A stretch of DNA of 38,575 bases, taken from the IMG/VR virus record IMGVR_UViG_3300020027_000021, positions 1 to 38,575 of that record. The stretch is one strand, 5' to 3'. The notes beneath the pieces were generated by a model. It was not told where the DNA came from, ran no database searches, and saw nothing but the letters and a program-made list of their open reading frames with translations. Made by a program: the position numbers and the translations under genes. The stretch is from a virus. Positions 29,685 to 37,647 of the stretch are shown here, in pieces. Within the stretch, counting starts at the first letter, position 1. Each line of letters starts with the position of its first letter.

Positions 29685-30545
29685 ATGCCCACTATTTATC
29701 AATTGCCCACACAAGTACCTGGTTTAGTGGACGTGTTCCCTAATCAGAAATTTGCAGTGTTTGGCGATAACTTAGCTACAATTACAACTGCTGGATATTT
29801 GAATCAAGTTAATCTTGAATCTAATCCAATCTCTAAGACCGATATTCTTCAAGTACTTTACTCGTTCAATAACGTCACTAAAGCCGGAACTTATGGTGTG
29901 TTCACTGTAAGCATTAGCAATAGTGGAGTCATTACATTGAACTCATGGGCTAACCCAGGTGACGTATTATTACCCGTTGTTAGTGGTGATTTTGCTAACT
30001 TCAATGGAACCACTGGACAGATTCGCGATGCTGGATTTTCACCAACTGATGCGACAAAAACCAAAGTGGTTATGCTTAATGCCGCACCAACCATTAACCA
30101 CGTGGCCATTTTCACCAATGCCAATGGTACAATTGGAGATGGTGGCGTACTCGGTACTGCCGCTGCTAAAGCTGCCTCTAACAATGCTTTATCAACGGTT
30201 GCGTCTACTGCGGGTTCTGGATTTACAGCCGGACACGTAGTTACTGCTGCTGATGCTGCTGGAACCATACAAGATTCTGGAATTGTAGCTACAGCGCTTC
30301 AATTATCTGCTAATATTAAAGCAGCTAGAACTGCAAATATTGGCGGCGGTGGTGCTGGCCCAATTTCTGTAGTTGTTGCAGGTGTTACGGCTGCAAGTAT
30401 CATCACTGGTACTATACAAGCCTCATCTAACCCAGTTGATATACAGAAAATAACTGCTACTGCCACTGGATTTGATATTCTATTTAGTGCCGATCCAGGT
30501 GCCACTTGTACTGTGAACTATGTAGCGTTTGTCGTTAGTCAGTAA
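29685..30545 (+). CDS. putative virion structural protein
   Basis: 286 aa, Ala/Thr/Gly/Val-rich and mainly beta, with AAGGA before the ATG. Fibre-like units FNGTTGQIRDAGF and ANGTIGDGGVLG, GTIQDSGIV recur (three related GT(I/G)xD-G blocks at residues ~105-205), as seen in decoration and fibre proteins. It lies between the small-gene string and scaffold. The HNH gene of the opposite strand overlaps its last 11 nt. Confidence 0.65.
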   Translation: MPTIYQLPTQVPGLVDVFPNQKFAVFGDNLATITTAGYLNQVNLESNPISKTDILQVLYSFNNVTKAGTYGVFTVSISNSGVITLNSWANPGDVLLPVVSGDFANFNGTTGQIRDAGFSPTDATKTKVVMLNAAPTINHVAIFTNANGTIGDGGVLGTAAAKAASNNALSTVASTAGSGFTAGHVVTAADAAGTIQDSGIVATALQLSANIKAARTANIGGGGAGPISVVVAGVTAASIITGTIQASSNPVDIQKITATATGFDILFSADPGATCTVNYVAFVVSQ

Positions 30546-30957
30546 GATATTTAATCGCATTCTCTAGGGCTATAATTGAATCATTAAAAAGCCCTAGAGC
30601 TTGATTACATTTACCACAAAGTAAACCTCGTATTTTTTGTGTTTTATGACAATGGTCTATGGATAAACGTCTTACTTTATTTCTTCTTTTGTCTGCTGTG
30701 CTTTCATTGTTTTTACAAATAGCGCATACATTGTTCTGTTGTTTTAATAATTCATTAAATGATTCTAGGGTTATATTTGATTCTTCTAATCTCTTTTCTG
30801 AACGCTTGTTGATTCTATATTTAATCCATCGTTCTTTATCTTTTTGTTCATATTTTAATTGCCATTCGTACTGACATTTTTTACAAACATTATTTTTATA
30901 TACCTCTGTTTTATCAAGAGAACCATGTACCTTGCAAACCTTTATATATTCAGTCAT
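30535..30957 (-). CDS. endonuclease VII-type HNH nuclease (moron)
   Basis: 140 aa from ATG 30957, chosen because a promoter lies just upstream; the frame extends to a TTG at 31002 inside that promoter. N-terminal CKVHG...CKKC zinc motif; VCAIC, LSIDHCHKT and GLLCGKCNQALGLFNDS form the endonuclease VII/HNH core with DHCH catalytic residues. Free-standing HNH genes of this type usually act as homing endonucleases or junction resolvases. It is transcribed against the late operon and overlaps the preceding gene, so it looks like an insertion. Confidence 0.85.
   Translation of the reverse strand: MTEYIKVCKVHGSLDKTEVYKNNVCKKCQYEWQLKYEQKDKERWIKYRINKRSEKRLEESNITLESFNELLKQQNNVCAICKNNESTADKRRNKVRRLSIDHCHKTQKIRGLLCGKCNQALGLFNDSIIALENAIKYLTD
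30562..30599 (+). repeat. 10-bp inverted repeat near the HNH 3-prime end
   Basis: CTCTAGGGCT (30562-30571) and AGCCCTAGAG (30590-30599), 18-nt loop, inside the C-terminal codons of the HNH gene and 17 nt after the late-gene stop. No T-run follows on either strand. May mark the edge of the inserted unit or fold in late mRNA. Confidence 0.5.
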
Positions 30958-30981
30958 ATTGATAGTTGTAACAAATAAGCC

Positions 30982-31010
30982 ATTATAATTACTACTGAAC
31001 AAGTAATCAA
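30982..31010 (-). promoter_or_regulatory. promoter of the HNH gene
   Basis: On the - strand: TTGATT (31010-31005), 17-nt spacer, TATAAT (30987-30982). The spacer holds one arm of an inverted repeat (TACTACTGA 30990-30998 / TCAGTAGTA 31022-31030), which may be an operator. Confidence 0.7.
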
Positions 31011-31035
31011 TTATTATTGGCTCAGTAGTACTGTC

Positions 31036-31071
31036 TGGACTTGGGATTTTTTCTCCTTTTACCCAAGTCCA
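31036..31071 (-). repeat. 10-bp inverted repeat between HTH and HNH genes
   Basis: TGGACTTGGG (31036-31045) pairs perfectly with CCCAAGTCCA (31062-31071), loop 16 nt. It begins 4 nt after the HTH-gene stop on the - strand. Likely a terminator-type hairpin or an insertion boundary. Confidence 0.55.
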
Positions 31072-31075
31072 ACTT

Positions 31076-31270
31076 TCATTGAGCTGTCTTCAAATTATCT
31101 TTGAACCATCTATCAACATTTTCTTCGGTGTAATATACCTTCCCATTTAATTTATGATATTGAGGGCTTTTGCCATCGTATCGAGCTTTTCTAAACCAAT
31201 GAACAGATAACCCATATTTTGCAGAAAGTTCTTTTTCTACTAAATACTTCACTCCGTCTAATATAAGCAT
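31076..31270 (-). CDS. HTH DNA-binding protein, excisionase/AlpA-like
   Basis: 64 aa. The pattern YLVEKELSAKYGLSVHWFRKARYDGKSPQYHKLNGKVYYTEENVDRWFKDN is the small MerR/HTH_17 type: helix-turn-helix in residues ~12-30, then a wing (GKVYYTEENVDRWF). AAGGA lies 6 nt before the ATG. Such proteins regulate genes or serve as excisionases, but no integrase was found here. Probably controls the moron or the nearby late genes. Confidence 0.75.
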   Translation of the reverse strand: MLILDGVKYLVEKELSAKYGLSVHWFRKARYDGKSPQYHKLNGKVYYTEENVDRWFKDNLKTAQ

Positions 31271-31573
31271 AATTATCCTTAATTAAGTTATAAAACCTAA
31301 TAAACATCATATTTCATCTACTTACTTTATATAAGTACAAAGTTTTACTACCGCTTCATATTCTTTCATACCGCCTCATACGCTGCATTGTTGGGAAGCC
31401 TCTAATTGACTACATTTAACATGTGAAATCGCAAATGGTGCAATGGACTGCAACTTCACAACGAGACCCATGCGTAATTGGGGAATGTATTTCAGCGTGA
31501 TGGCGTAATAATCCGAGACCTGTTCGATAGGCAGAGGTATTACCGTAGCGGGGCAATAGCTAGAAGGAATGTT
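31271..31573. promoter_or_regulatory. 303-bp gene-free region before scaffold
   Basis: TACCGC(T/C)TCATA occurs twice, 20 bp apart (31349-31360, 31369-31380), a spacing of about two helical turns, as for an operator. Then TGTGAA (31422-31427)/TTCACA (31455-31460) encloses TGCA/TGCA (31439-31442, 31449-31452), and GTAATA/TATTAC flanks ACCT...AGGT near 31504-31552. The first half is AT-rich and may carry the HTH promoter; the second half is a structured leader of the scaffold mRNA. No supported frame. Confidence 0.45.
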
Positions 31574-32275
31574 ATGGATAACAGTGTTATGGACAATGCG
31601 TCTGATATGACTCAGACACCTGTGGAAACTGCTCAACAAACACAAGAACGTTTGTTTAAGCAAGCAGAGTTAAACGAAATTGTAGGACGAGCCAAGCATG
31701 ATGCGGTTGAAAGCTATAAACGCCAACAACAGCAAACGCAACAACAAGCCCCGCAACATAGTCAAGCTCCGGCTTCTAAAGCATTATCGGAAGATGATGT
31801 TAAGCGGTTAACTGGCGAAGAACTGAATAGGTATCGTGAAGAATGGACTCGTGAGAGCCAAGAACGCATGAATGCCGAAGCGGCAGAGCGCATAGTGAAC
31901 AGCTATAAAGAGAAGATTTCTGCTGGTAAAGAGAAGTATGAAGATTTTGAGGCCGTCACTAATAATGTCGACATGAGATATTATCCTAACGTAGTTCAGC
32001 TTCTAGCCGAGTACGTGGATAACTCACACGATGTTCTATATGACCTGGCGAAAAACAGATCGAAGCTTTATCAGCTAGAGTCTACATGCCAGCACAACCC
32101 TCAAGATGCAATCTATGAGATTAAACGTTTGTCAGATTCTATCAAAGCAAATGAAACACACTCACAGATGACGACAGCCCGAACACCATTATCACAGCAA
32201 CGACCTTCTAATACCGGAACGGATTCAGGTAATACTCTGTCGATGCGTGATTTGAAGGCTAAATATCGCGCATAA
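31574..32275 (+). CDS. putative scaffolding protein
   Basis: 233 aa from ATG 31574 (AAGGAATGTT upstream); an in-frame ATG at 31478 would cross the structured leader. Highly charged and helical, with a Gln-rich linker (KRQQQQTQQQAPQHSQAP). The basic C-terminal stretch MRDLKAKYRA fits a short helix that docks on coat protein, as in P22 gp8. It lies directly before the coat gene, the P22 order portal-scaffold-coat. Confidence 0.75.
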   Translation: MDNSVMDNASDMTQTPVETAQQTQERLFKQAELNEIVGRAKHDAVESYKRQQQQTQQQAPQHSQAPASKALSEDDVKRLTGEELNRYREEWTRESQERMNAEAAERIVNSYKEKISAGKEKYEDFEAVTNNVDMRYYPNVVQLLAEYVDNSHDVLYDLAKNRSKLYQLESTCQHNPQDAIYEIKRLSDSIKANETHSQMTTARTPLSQQRPSNTGTDSGNTLSMRDLKAKYRA

Positions 32276-32291
32276 GGCGCTAAATCCTGAG

Positions 32292-32317
32292 TCCTAACTT
32301 AATGGATAAAGTTAGGA
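32292..32317 (+). promoter_or_regulatory. hairpin over the coat-gene ribosome binding site
   Basis: TCCTAACTT (32292-32300) pairs perfectly with AAGTTAGGA (32309-32317), loop 8. The 3-prime arm contains most of the AGGAG site (32314-32318) of the coat ATG at 32327. It may stabilise or limit translation of coat mRNA. Confidence 0.5.
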
Positions 32318-32326
32318 GTTATTAAC

Positions 32327-33643
32327 ATGGCTGTTTTCCCGAATAACATTTTGCAGACCGTACAAACCTATCAACGGTCAGGTCTAGCATTACTACAAAA
32401 CCTTTGCTGTCACATCGCCACTGCAAATACGAAGTTCAAAGATTTCGACAAAATACAAGCGAATCTTGGTTCAGCAGTGACATTTGATTTGCCACCACGT
32501 GCGACAACTGTTGCCGGATTGGTTGCTTCATTTCAACCAGCGGTTCAACGTGTTCAACAATTGGTATGTGATCAGGCTAACAACAGTTCGTTCGCTGTTA
32601 CCTCTCAACAACGTATATTCAACTTGGAAAAAGGTGAAGAAGACTACATGCGAGTTTTCGGAAAATCCTTTATTGCTGAGTTGGCGACACAAGTTGAAGG
32701 CAACGTTGCTAAGAACTGGGATAGCTCTGTAAGAAGCCAATTAGACGGTACATTAAATACTTTTAGTGGCCCCTATCGATATTTCGGAAATGGATCGACC
32801 GCACTCACATCATATCAACAATTAGCGCAAGCCATTATGTTCTTCAAGAACTACGGCTCTGTAGCAGAAGGAATCAAGGTTTATTTACCTGATACTGTGG
32901 TTCCTGCTGTTGTGGGTAATGGTCTAAACCAATTTGTACCACATCGTAACGATGAAATTGCGATGTCTTGGGAAATTGGGGATTTCGGAACTCCGTTAGT
33001 TTCTTATTACCAGTCAAACTTAATGCCTATTCACGTTTCAGGTAATACTGGCGTGTTACAGCAAACTTTGACTGTAATTTCCACTAACGATCCAACTGGA
33101 CAAAACGTCACACAAATCACTGTAAGTGGTGCGACTGCTAGTGATGCCTCCGCGGTGTTCTCAGGTGACTTATTCCAATTCCAAGATGGCGTAAGTGCTC
33201 AACCTAATATGCGTTATTTAACATTCATTGGTCACTTCCCAAGTGCTAACCCCGTCCAATTCAGGGTTACTGCTGATGCGGCTGCCAATGCGTCTGGTAA
33301 CGTTGTGTTGAACATTACACCAGCTTTGAACTGGGCAGGTGGTCAAAACCAAAACCTGAACAATCCAATTGCTGCTGGAATGCAAATCCTTGGGGTTCCT
33401 TCTCACAGGGCTGGCGGTATTTTAGGTGGTGATGCGTTCTACTTAGCAATGCCTCAGTTGCCAGAACAAAGTCCTTACGACACAGCAAATGAGTATGACG
33501 AAGACACAGGCGTATCAATGCGTTTGACCTATGGTTCTCTATTTGGTCAAAACCAGACTGGTATGGTCTATGACGAGACTCACGGTTCAGTAATCGTGCC
33601 TGAGTACTCCATGCGTTACGTCATACCTTTGTCACAAGGTTAA
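32327..33643 (+). CDS. major capsid (coat) protein
   Basis: 438 aa, close to the 430 aa of P22 gp5. The first ~45 residues are helical (ILQTVQTYQRSGLALLQNL); the body is mixed alpha/beta with a Val/Thr-rich inserted segment (~residues 235-330) that could be an insertion domain as in P22. It is preceded by scaffold and followed by tail genes, the P22 order. No internal protease gene was seen. Assignment rests on size, position and composition. Confidence 0.8.
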   Translation: MAVFPNNILQTVQTYQRSGLALLQNLCCHIATANTKFKDFDKIQANLGSAVTFDLPPRATTVAGLVASFQPAVQRVQQLVCDQANNSSFAVTSQQRIFNLEKGEEDYMRVFGKSFIAELATQVEGNVAKNWDSSVRSQLDGTLNTFSGPYRYFGNGSTALTSYQQLAQAIMFFKNYGSVAEGIKVYLPDTVVPAVVGNGLNQFVPHRNDEIAMSWEIGDFGTPLVSYYQSNLMPIHVSGNTGVLQQTLTVISTNDPTGQNVTQITVSGATASDASAVFSGDLFQFQDGVSAQPNMRYLTFIGHFPSANPVQFRVTADAAANASGNVVLNITPALNWAGGQNQNLNNPIAAGMQILGVPSHRAGGILGGDAFYLAMPQLPEQSPYDTANEYDEDTGVSMRLTYGSLFGQNQTGMVYDETHGSVIVPEYSMRYVIPLSQG

Positions 33644-33649
33644 TTGGTT

Positions 33650-33669
33650 GAGCGGTGTAAAAACCGCTC
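33650..33669 (+). terminator. hairpin after the coat gene
   Basis: GAGCGGT (33650-33656) pairs with ACCGCTC (33663-33669), loop GTAAAA, then TCTTATAAACGTTTT. 7 GC-rich pairs with a weak T-run; a partial terminator or an mRNA-stabilising end would increase coat mRNA over downstream genes. Confidence 0.55.
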
Positions 33670-33699
33670 TCTTATAAACGTTTTAGTAAGGACATTAAA

Positions 33700-34557
33700 A
33701 TGCCAACTCCACAAGTACAAAATGACCCGATTTATTCATTACCACATTTGTATATCAGTGGTTTGAATATCTCTATAGCTTCTACCACCGTGCTAGCAAT
33801 CGCACCTGGTCAAGCTCGTGATAGCAATGACAACATCGATATGCCTGTTGGTTTCCCCAATTTACAAGGCTTAAGTGTTCCTGCTGTTCAATTCCAAAAC
33901 TACCAACCAGGTCTTTTAATTAATGCTGCGGTTAACGGTGCTAATGGTCTTGATGTGGGTTCTTTAGCTGCAAGTACACAATATGCCGTGTATTTGATTG
34001 GTGATTCTCGCGGTTATCTTCCCGTAGCAGGTATCTTAACTCTAACTAGCAATATTTTACCTAAATTGCCATTGGGTTATGACTCCTACATATTGCTTGG
34101 TTTTCAGGCTACAGGTGGTTCTTCTACATTCGTGTATGGGACATCCAAACCTCAAAACATGAAGAACGCACTACAGTACATAAATCAGCCTCCTTTGTCT
34201 GTTTTAGCTGGTGGTAATGCGACTACCTTCACAGCAATTGACTTAACCACTAATGCTGCGGTTCCTACAACTACACTGCAAAATGTGATTGTTACTTTAC
34301 TCGTAACCTTCACTCCGTTAGCTGCTAATGACATTGTTCAATTCAGACCTACAGGAAGTACTGCTACTGCTGGATTGCCAACAATTTCAGGTGCTGCTGC
34401 TGGTATCGCTCAAACTCAATACTTAACAATGATTGCTGGCGTTGGTTCATCCAAACCTGAAATTGATTACTTGGTATCTGTGTCTGGTGATGCGGTTTCC
34501 GTATCTGTAGTGAGCTGGACTGGTGTTTCTAACTCTGCTTACCCAGCGTTAGTTTAA
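33700..34557 (+). CDS. putative head decoration or fibre protein
   Basis: 285 aa, beta-rich. Segments LYISGLNISIASTTVLAIAPGQARDSND and GLDVGSLAASTQYAVYLIGDS are characteristic of a domain found in many phage fibre and head-fibre proteins. Ends with a Val/Ser-rich beta region. It sits between coat and gp4, where P22 has no equivalent, so an accessory virion role is likely. Confidence 0.65.
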   Translation: MPTPQVQNDPIYSLPHLYISGLNISIASTTVLAIAPGQARDSNDNIDMPVGFPNLQGLSVPAVQFQNYQPGLLINAAVNGANGLDVGSLAASTQYAVYLIGDSRGYLPVAGILTLTSNILPKLPLGYDSYILLGFQATGGSSTFVYGTSKPQNMKNALQYINQPPLSVLAGGNATTFTAIDLTTNAAVPTTTLQNVIVTLLVTFTPLAANDIVQFRPTGSTATAGLPTISGAAAGIAQTQYLTMIAGVGSSKPEIDYLVSVSGDAVSVSVVSWTGVSNSAYPALV

Positions 34558-34576
34558 TCCCTACAGGAGCGAACCT

Positions 34577-35332
34577 ATGCCTTATACAGCACAAGAGTTA
34601 GTCACTCGCTCCTGGTTTTTATCAGGAATTGTGGCAAGAAATTTACAAGTACCAACAGGTGATCAAATTTATGATGGCCTACAGATGCTTAATGACTTGC
34701 TCAATTTCAAACAAATTGAAACCGATTTAATTCCATATTGGACTTACATCGAGATGCCCCTTGTGGCCAATCAAGAGTTCTATTTTCTTCCTTATGTAGC
34801 AGCGATTGAGTCGGCCACCTTTAATATTGATGTAGTGCGTTACCCAATGGATAACACATCCAGGCGCATGTATTTCGGCTCAAGCAGGGTCGATAATATT
34901 TCAACACTACCGTTTAACTGGAACTATAACCGCGCACTTGGTGGCGGCAACTTAGCGCTCTATTTTAAGCCTGAGTCCAATTATCCTTGTAAAATGATGG
35001 TTAAAATATTTTTGGTTGATGTGGATTTAACCACTGATTTAACCAACCTTACTGAGAGTGTGCCATACACATTCATCAATAGCTCAAATCAAGGCTTAGA
35101 TACCTCGTACATCGAATATCTTCGCTACGCACTCGCACAATATATGTGCTCTGAATATGGGGTTCTATTTAATCCTGAGTCTGAAAAAATACTGACGAGT
35201 TATAAACGTAAACTGATGTATGTATCACCTCCTGACTTAACCGTTACTAAAACGTCCATTCTTTGTGCTGAAAATGCAGGTGGCGTGAACTGGGGTGATG
35301 TGAATATTGGTAGAGGATGGAGACCAAGTTAA
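34577..35332 (+). CDS. P22 gp4-like tail adaptor / DNA stabilisation protein
   Basis: 251 aa. The start YTAQELVTRSWFLSGIVARNLQVPTGDQIYDGLQMLNDLLN is characteristic of the gp4 family, and the C-terminal DTSYIEYLRYALAQYMCSEYGV continues it. The P22 protein is 166 aa, so this is longer. gp4 binds the portal after DNA packaging and starts tail assembly. AGGAG precedes the ATG. Confidence 0.88.
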   Translation: MPYTAQELVTRSWFLSGIVARNLQVPTGDQIYDGLQMLNDLLNFKQIETDLIPYWTYIEMPLVANQEFYFLPYVAAIESATFNIDVVRYPMDNTSRRMYFGSSRVDNISTLPFNWNYNRALGGGNLALYFKPESNYPCKMMVKIFLVDVDLTTDLTNLTESVPYTFINSSNQGLDTSYIEYLRYALAQYMCSEYGVLFNPESEKILTSYKRKLMYVSPPDLTVTKTSILCAENAGGVNWGDVNIGRGWRPS

Positions 35333-35526
35333 TGACAGAAGTAGAGGCTATGAATAATTATAATCTGTTGGTGGAATCACGATTAACAAAAGTTGAAGTT
35401 AATTCAACCTCGATGGCAGATGACATAAAAGAAATAAAGCGTAATTTACGTTGGTTAATGGGCTTAGTGTTTAGCATTAACACGACAATCATAGGTTTAT
35501 TAGCCAAGGGCTTTAACATCGTTTAA
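35332..35526 (+). CDS. XhlA-like small membrane protein
   Basis: 64 aa from ATG 35332 (TAATG overlap with gp4). A coiled-coil part (LLVESRLTKVEVNSTSMADDIKEIKRNLRWLM) is followed by one C-terminal hydrophobic helix (GLVFSINTTIIGLLAKGF), the hemolysin XhlA/holin-associated architecture. Placing it inside the tail-adaptor block is unusual. It may help lysis or insert during DNA injection. Confidence 0.65.
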   Translation: MTEVEAMNNYNLLVESRLTKVEVNSTSMADDIKEIKRNLRWLMGLVFSINTTIIGLLAKGFNIV

Positions 35527-35535
35527 GGACATTTG

Positions 35536-37260
35536 ATGGTGGCTAGAGGGCAGAATTTCAGACAGTTTCCATTAAATATTGTGGGTTCAAGCATCTTTGG
35601 TCGTTATCCAAAGATTAGCATTGAAAAAACCTACAATATGTTTATGTCCGATCAATTCATGGTTCCTTATGCTGGTTATAACATTGGTATTACAGCAAAC
35701 AATTTTCTTGATGCCATTGAAGGACGCGCAATTTTCACCAGCACGAAGTTCGACCAATTGGTAGTAGTTGAAGGAAGTAGCGTATTTCTTGTGAATATTG
35801 TTTATTCACAAACCCAAGAAAAGGTTTCATTCTTTCAAGTGTTTCGTATTGGAGCCTTACAGACTCAAACGGGTGTGGTTTATATTGCTGAAAATAATAA
35901 GCCACAGATTGGTATATCTGATGGCACAGCATTTTATATTTACGATCCAAATCCTCCGCTAGGTCATACAACATTTGAAGCCGTTCCTTTAAATTTTACG
36001 CCTGGATATCTTACATTCCATGATACCTATTTTATTTTAGCAGCATCAAATGATAATACGTACACGCCACCAGCAAACAATACATGGCGACTATCCGGCA
36101 ACAATGATGGGTACACATGGAATGACGACAGTGCCAGCGTAGGATTATTACAAACAAAGCCTGATAACGTACAAGCAGTGGTTCGCTTCCCGTCTAAAGG
36201 TAATATGATATTTGTGATGGGCAGCATTGTAACCGAAGCCTGGTTTGATACTGGCGCACAATTATTCCCCTATCAACGCAACAACCAATTTAATATTGAC
36301 TATGGATGTCTTCAACCTGCTACTGTTGCTTATATGGATGAGTTTGTTGTTTGGTTGGCGCAGAATGAGAAAAGTGGGCCAATTATTGTATATTCTGATG
36401 GCGGAATGCCCAAAAAGATTACTACAGATGGTATCGACTATCTGTTTTCCACACTTGAAAATCCGGCCGATTCCCAAGCTTTTCTTTATCGACAAGATGG
36501 CCATTTGTTTTATCATATTAACTTTTATACTGATAATTTATCCCTTTTTTATGATTTCTCAACACAGAAGTTCTATCACGCCTGTGATCAAAATCTTAAT
36601 TACTTCATTGCCTCCGAAGTAGCATTTTTCAAGAATCAGTACTATTTCATTACTAAAAATAACGGTAATTTATTCGTATTTGATACATCCATCACGACCT
36701 ATGAAGATGTGGACAGTGTAGGCAATAGGACAATCAATGAAATTCCAAGAATTAGAACTTGCGCTAATATTAGAACGCCTGATCAGAACTACGAAATCAT
36801 TAATGATATTGGCTTCACCATTGAATCAGGTGAAACAGATTACCAACAACAATCACTGGGCGCGATTATATTAATTACTCAAGATGGGGCGCATTTAATT
36901 ACTCAAGGTGATTTCTTAGGGTTTATTTATCAAAATGGCAACAATGTTATCACTCAAGATGGTTTGTTCTTAGTGAGCCAACAAAATGCGGAAGGTTCAG
37001 AGGCCACATTAATCGCACAACAAAAGGCCAACACTGGAACCTCAAATCTGTCTTTGCCCCATGTCGATTTATCCATCTCCACTGATGGTGGGGCATCTTT
37101 TGGTAATGAATGGGCTTATTACCTACCGCCAATAGGGCATAGGAAAAATAGGCTTATGTGGTGGCAAATCGGTATCGCTAATGATTTTGTACCTCAGTTT
37201 AAATTCTGGGGATTAGGGCGATTTGTCGTCACGGATGGCGTTGTTAATACGAGGGTTTAG
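35536..37260 (+). CDS. P22 gp10-like tail hub / DNA stabilisation protein
   Basis: 574 aa from ATG 35536 (AAGGA upstream; TTG 35533 is also in frame). The N-terminus FPLNIVGSSIFGRYPKISIEKTYNMFMSDQFMVPYAGY is diagnostic of P22 gp10, and VRFPSKGNMIFVMGSIVTEAWFDTG is another conserved stretch. It forms the hexameric hub between gp4 and tail needle. About 100 aa longer than P22 gp10, mostly through an inserted segment with repeated ITQDG/LITQ units (~residues 440-490). Confidence 0.88.
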   Translation: MVARGQNFRQFPLNIVGSSIFGRYPKISIEKTYNMFMSDQFMVPYAGYNIGITANNFLDAIEGRAIFTSTKFDQLVVVEGSSVFLVNIVYSQTQEKVSFFQVFRIGALQTQTGVVYIAENNKPQIGISDGTAFYIYDPNPPLGHTTFEAVPLNFTPGYLTFHDTYFILAASNDNTYTPPANNTWRLSGNNDGYTWNDDSASVGLLQTKPDNVQAVVRFPSKGNMIFVMGSIVTEAWFDTGAQLFPYQRNNQFNIDYGCLQPATVAYMDEFVVWLAQNEKSGPIIVYSDGGMPKKITTDGIDYLFSTLENPADSQAFLYRQDGHLFYHINFYTDNLSLFYDFSTQKFYHACDQNLNYFIASEVAFFKNQYYFITKNNGNLFVFDTSITTYEDVDSVGNRTINEIPRIRTCANIRTPDQNYEIINDIGFTIESGETDYQQQSLGAIILITQDGAHLITQGDFLGFIYQNGNNVITQDGLFLVSQQNAEGSEATLIAQQKANTGTSNLSLPHVDLSISTDGGASFGNEWAYYLPPIGHRKNRLMWWQIGIANDFVPQFKFWGLGRFVVTDGVVNTRV

Positions 37261-37261
37261 C

Positions 37262-37633
37262 ATGGTCGCTTCAACAATACGATTACAATCGATATTTCCC
37301 GACCTTCCACGGGAAGTTCCCGTAGTTAATAAGGATGGAGACTTCAGTCCTTTATGGTCGCTTGGATTGTCGGCACTGTTCCAGGCTTTACAAGAAAACT
37401 TTAAGAACGAAGGCATTATATTTCCTCGATTAAGTGCGTCAAATATTGCGGATATTCAAGCAATTTACACGCCATTAATTGGCTCGCCACTACCTCAGAA
37501 CATACCTGATATCAGTGGTCAAACTGTGTTTGATACGACCAATAGAGTGTCAAAACAATTTGTTATAACGTATGATGGGGCTGTGCCGCCAAATATTGTA
37601 ACGGCGACATGGAGAACATTTGTTTACCTATGA
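37262..37633 (+). CDS. 123-aa putative virion protein
   Basis: Starts at ATG 37262 with GAGGG upstream; earlier in-frame codons lie inside gp10. Segments LQSIFPDLPREVPVVNKDGDFSPLWSLGLSALFQALQENFKNEGI and YTPLIGSPLPQNIPD suggest a compact mixed fold. It holds the place where P22 has the needle gene gp26 and gp14, but it is too short and has no obvious coiled coil to be a needle. Conserved in this position in related podoviruses; function unknown. Confidence 0.7.
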   Translation: MVASTIRLQSIFPDLPREVPVVNKDGDFSPLWSLGLSALFQALQENFKNEGIIFPRLSASNIADIQAIYTPLIGSPLPQNIPDISGQTVFDTTNRVSKQFVITYDGAVPPNIVTATWRTFVYL

Positions 37634-37647
37634 TTCAAGGATGAATT

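Noticed and set aside
31440-31560. Possible degenerate tRNA near GTTCGATAG (31521-31529)
   Set aside because: No acceptor stem or anticodon arm can be built around the T-loop-like sequence.
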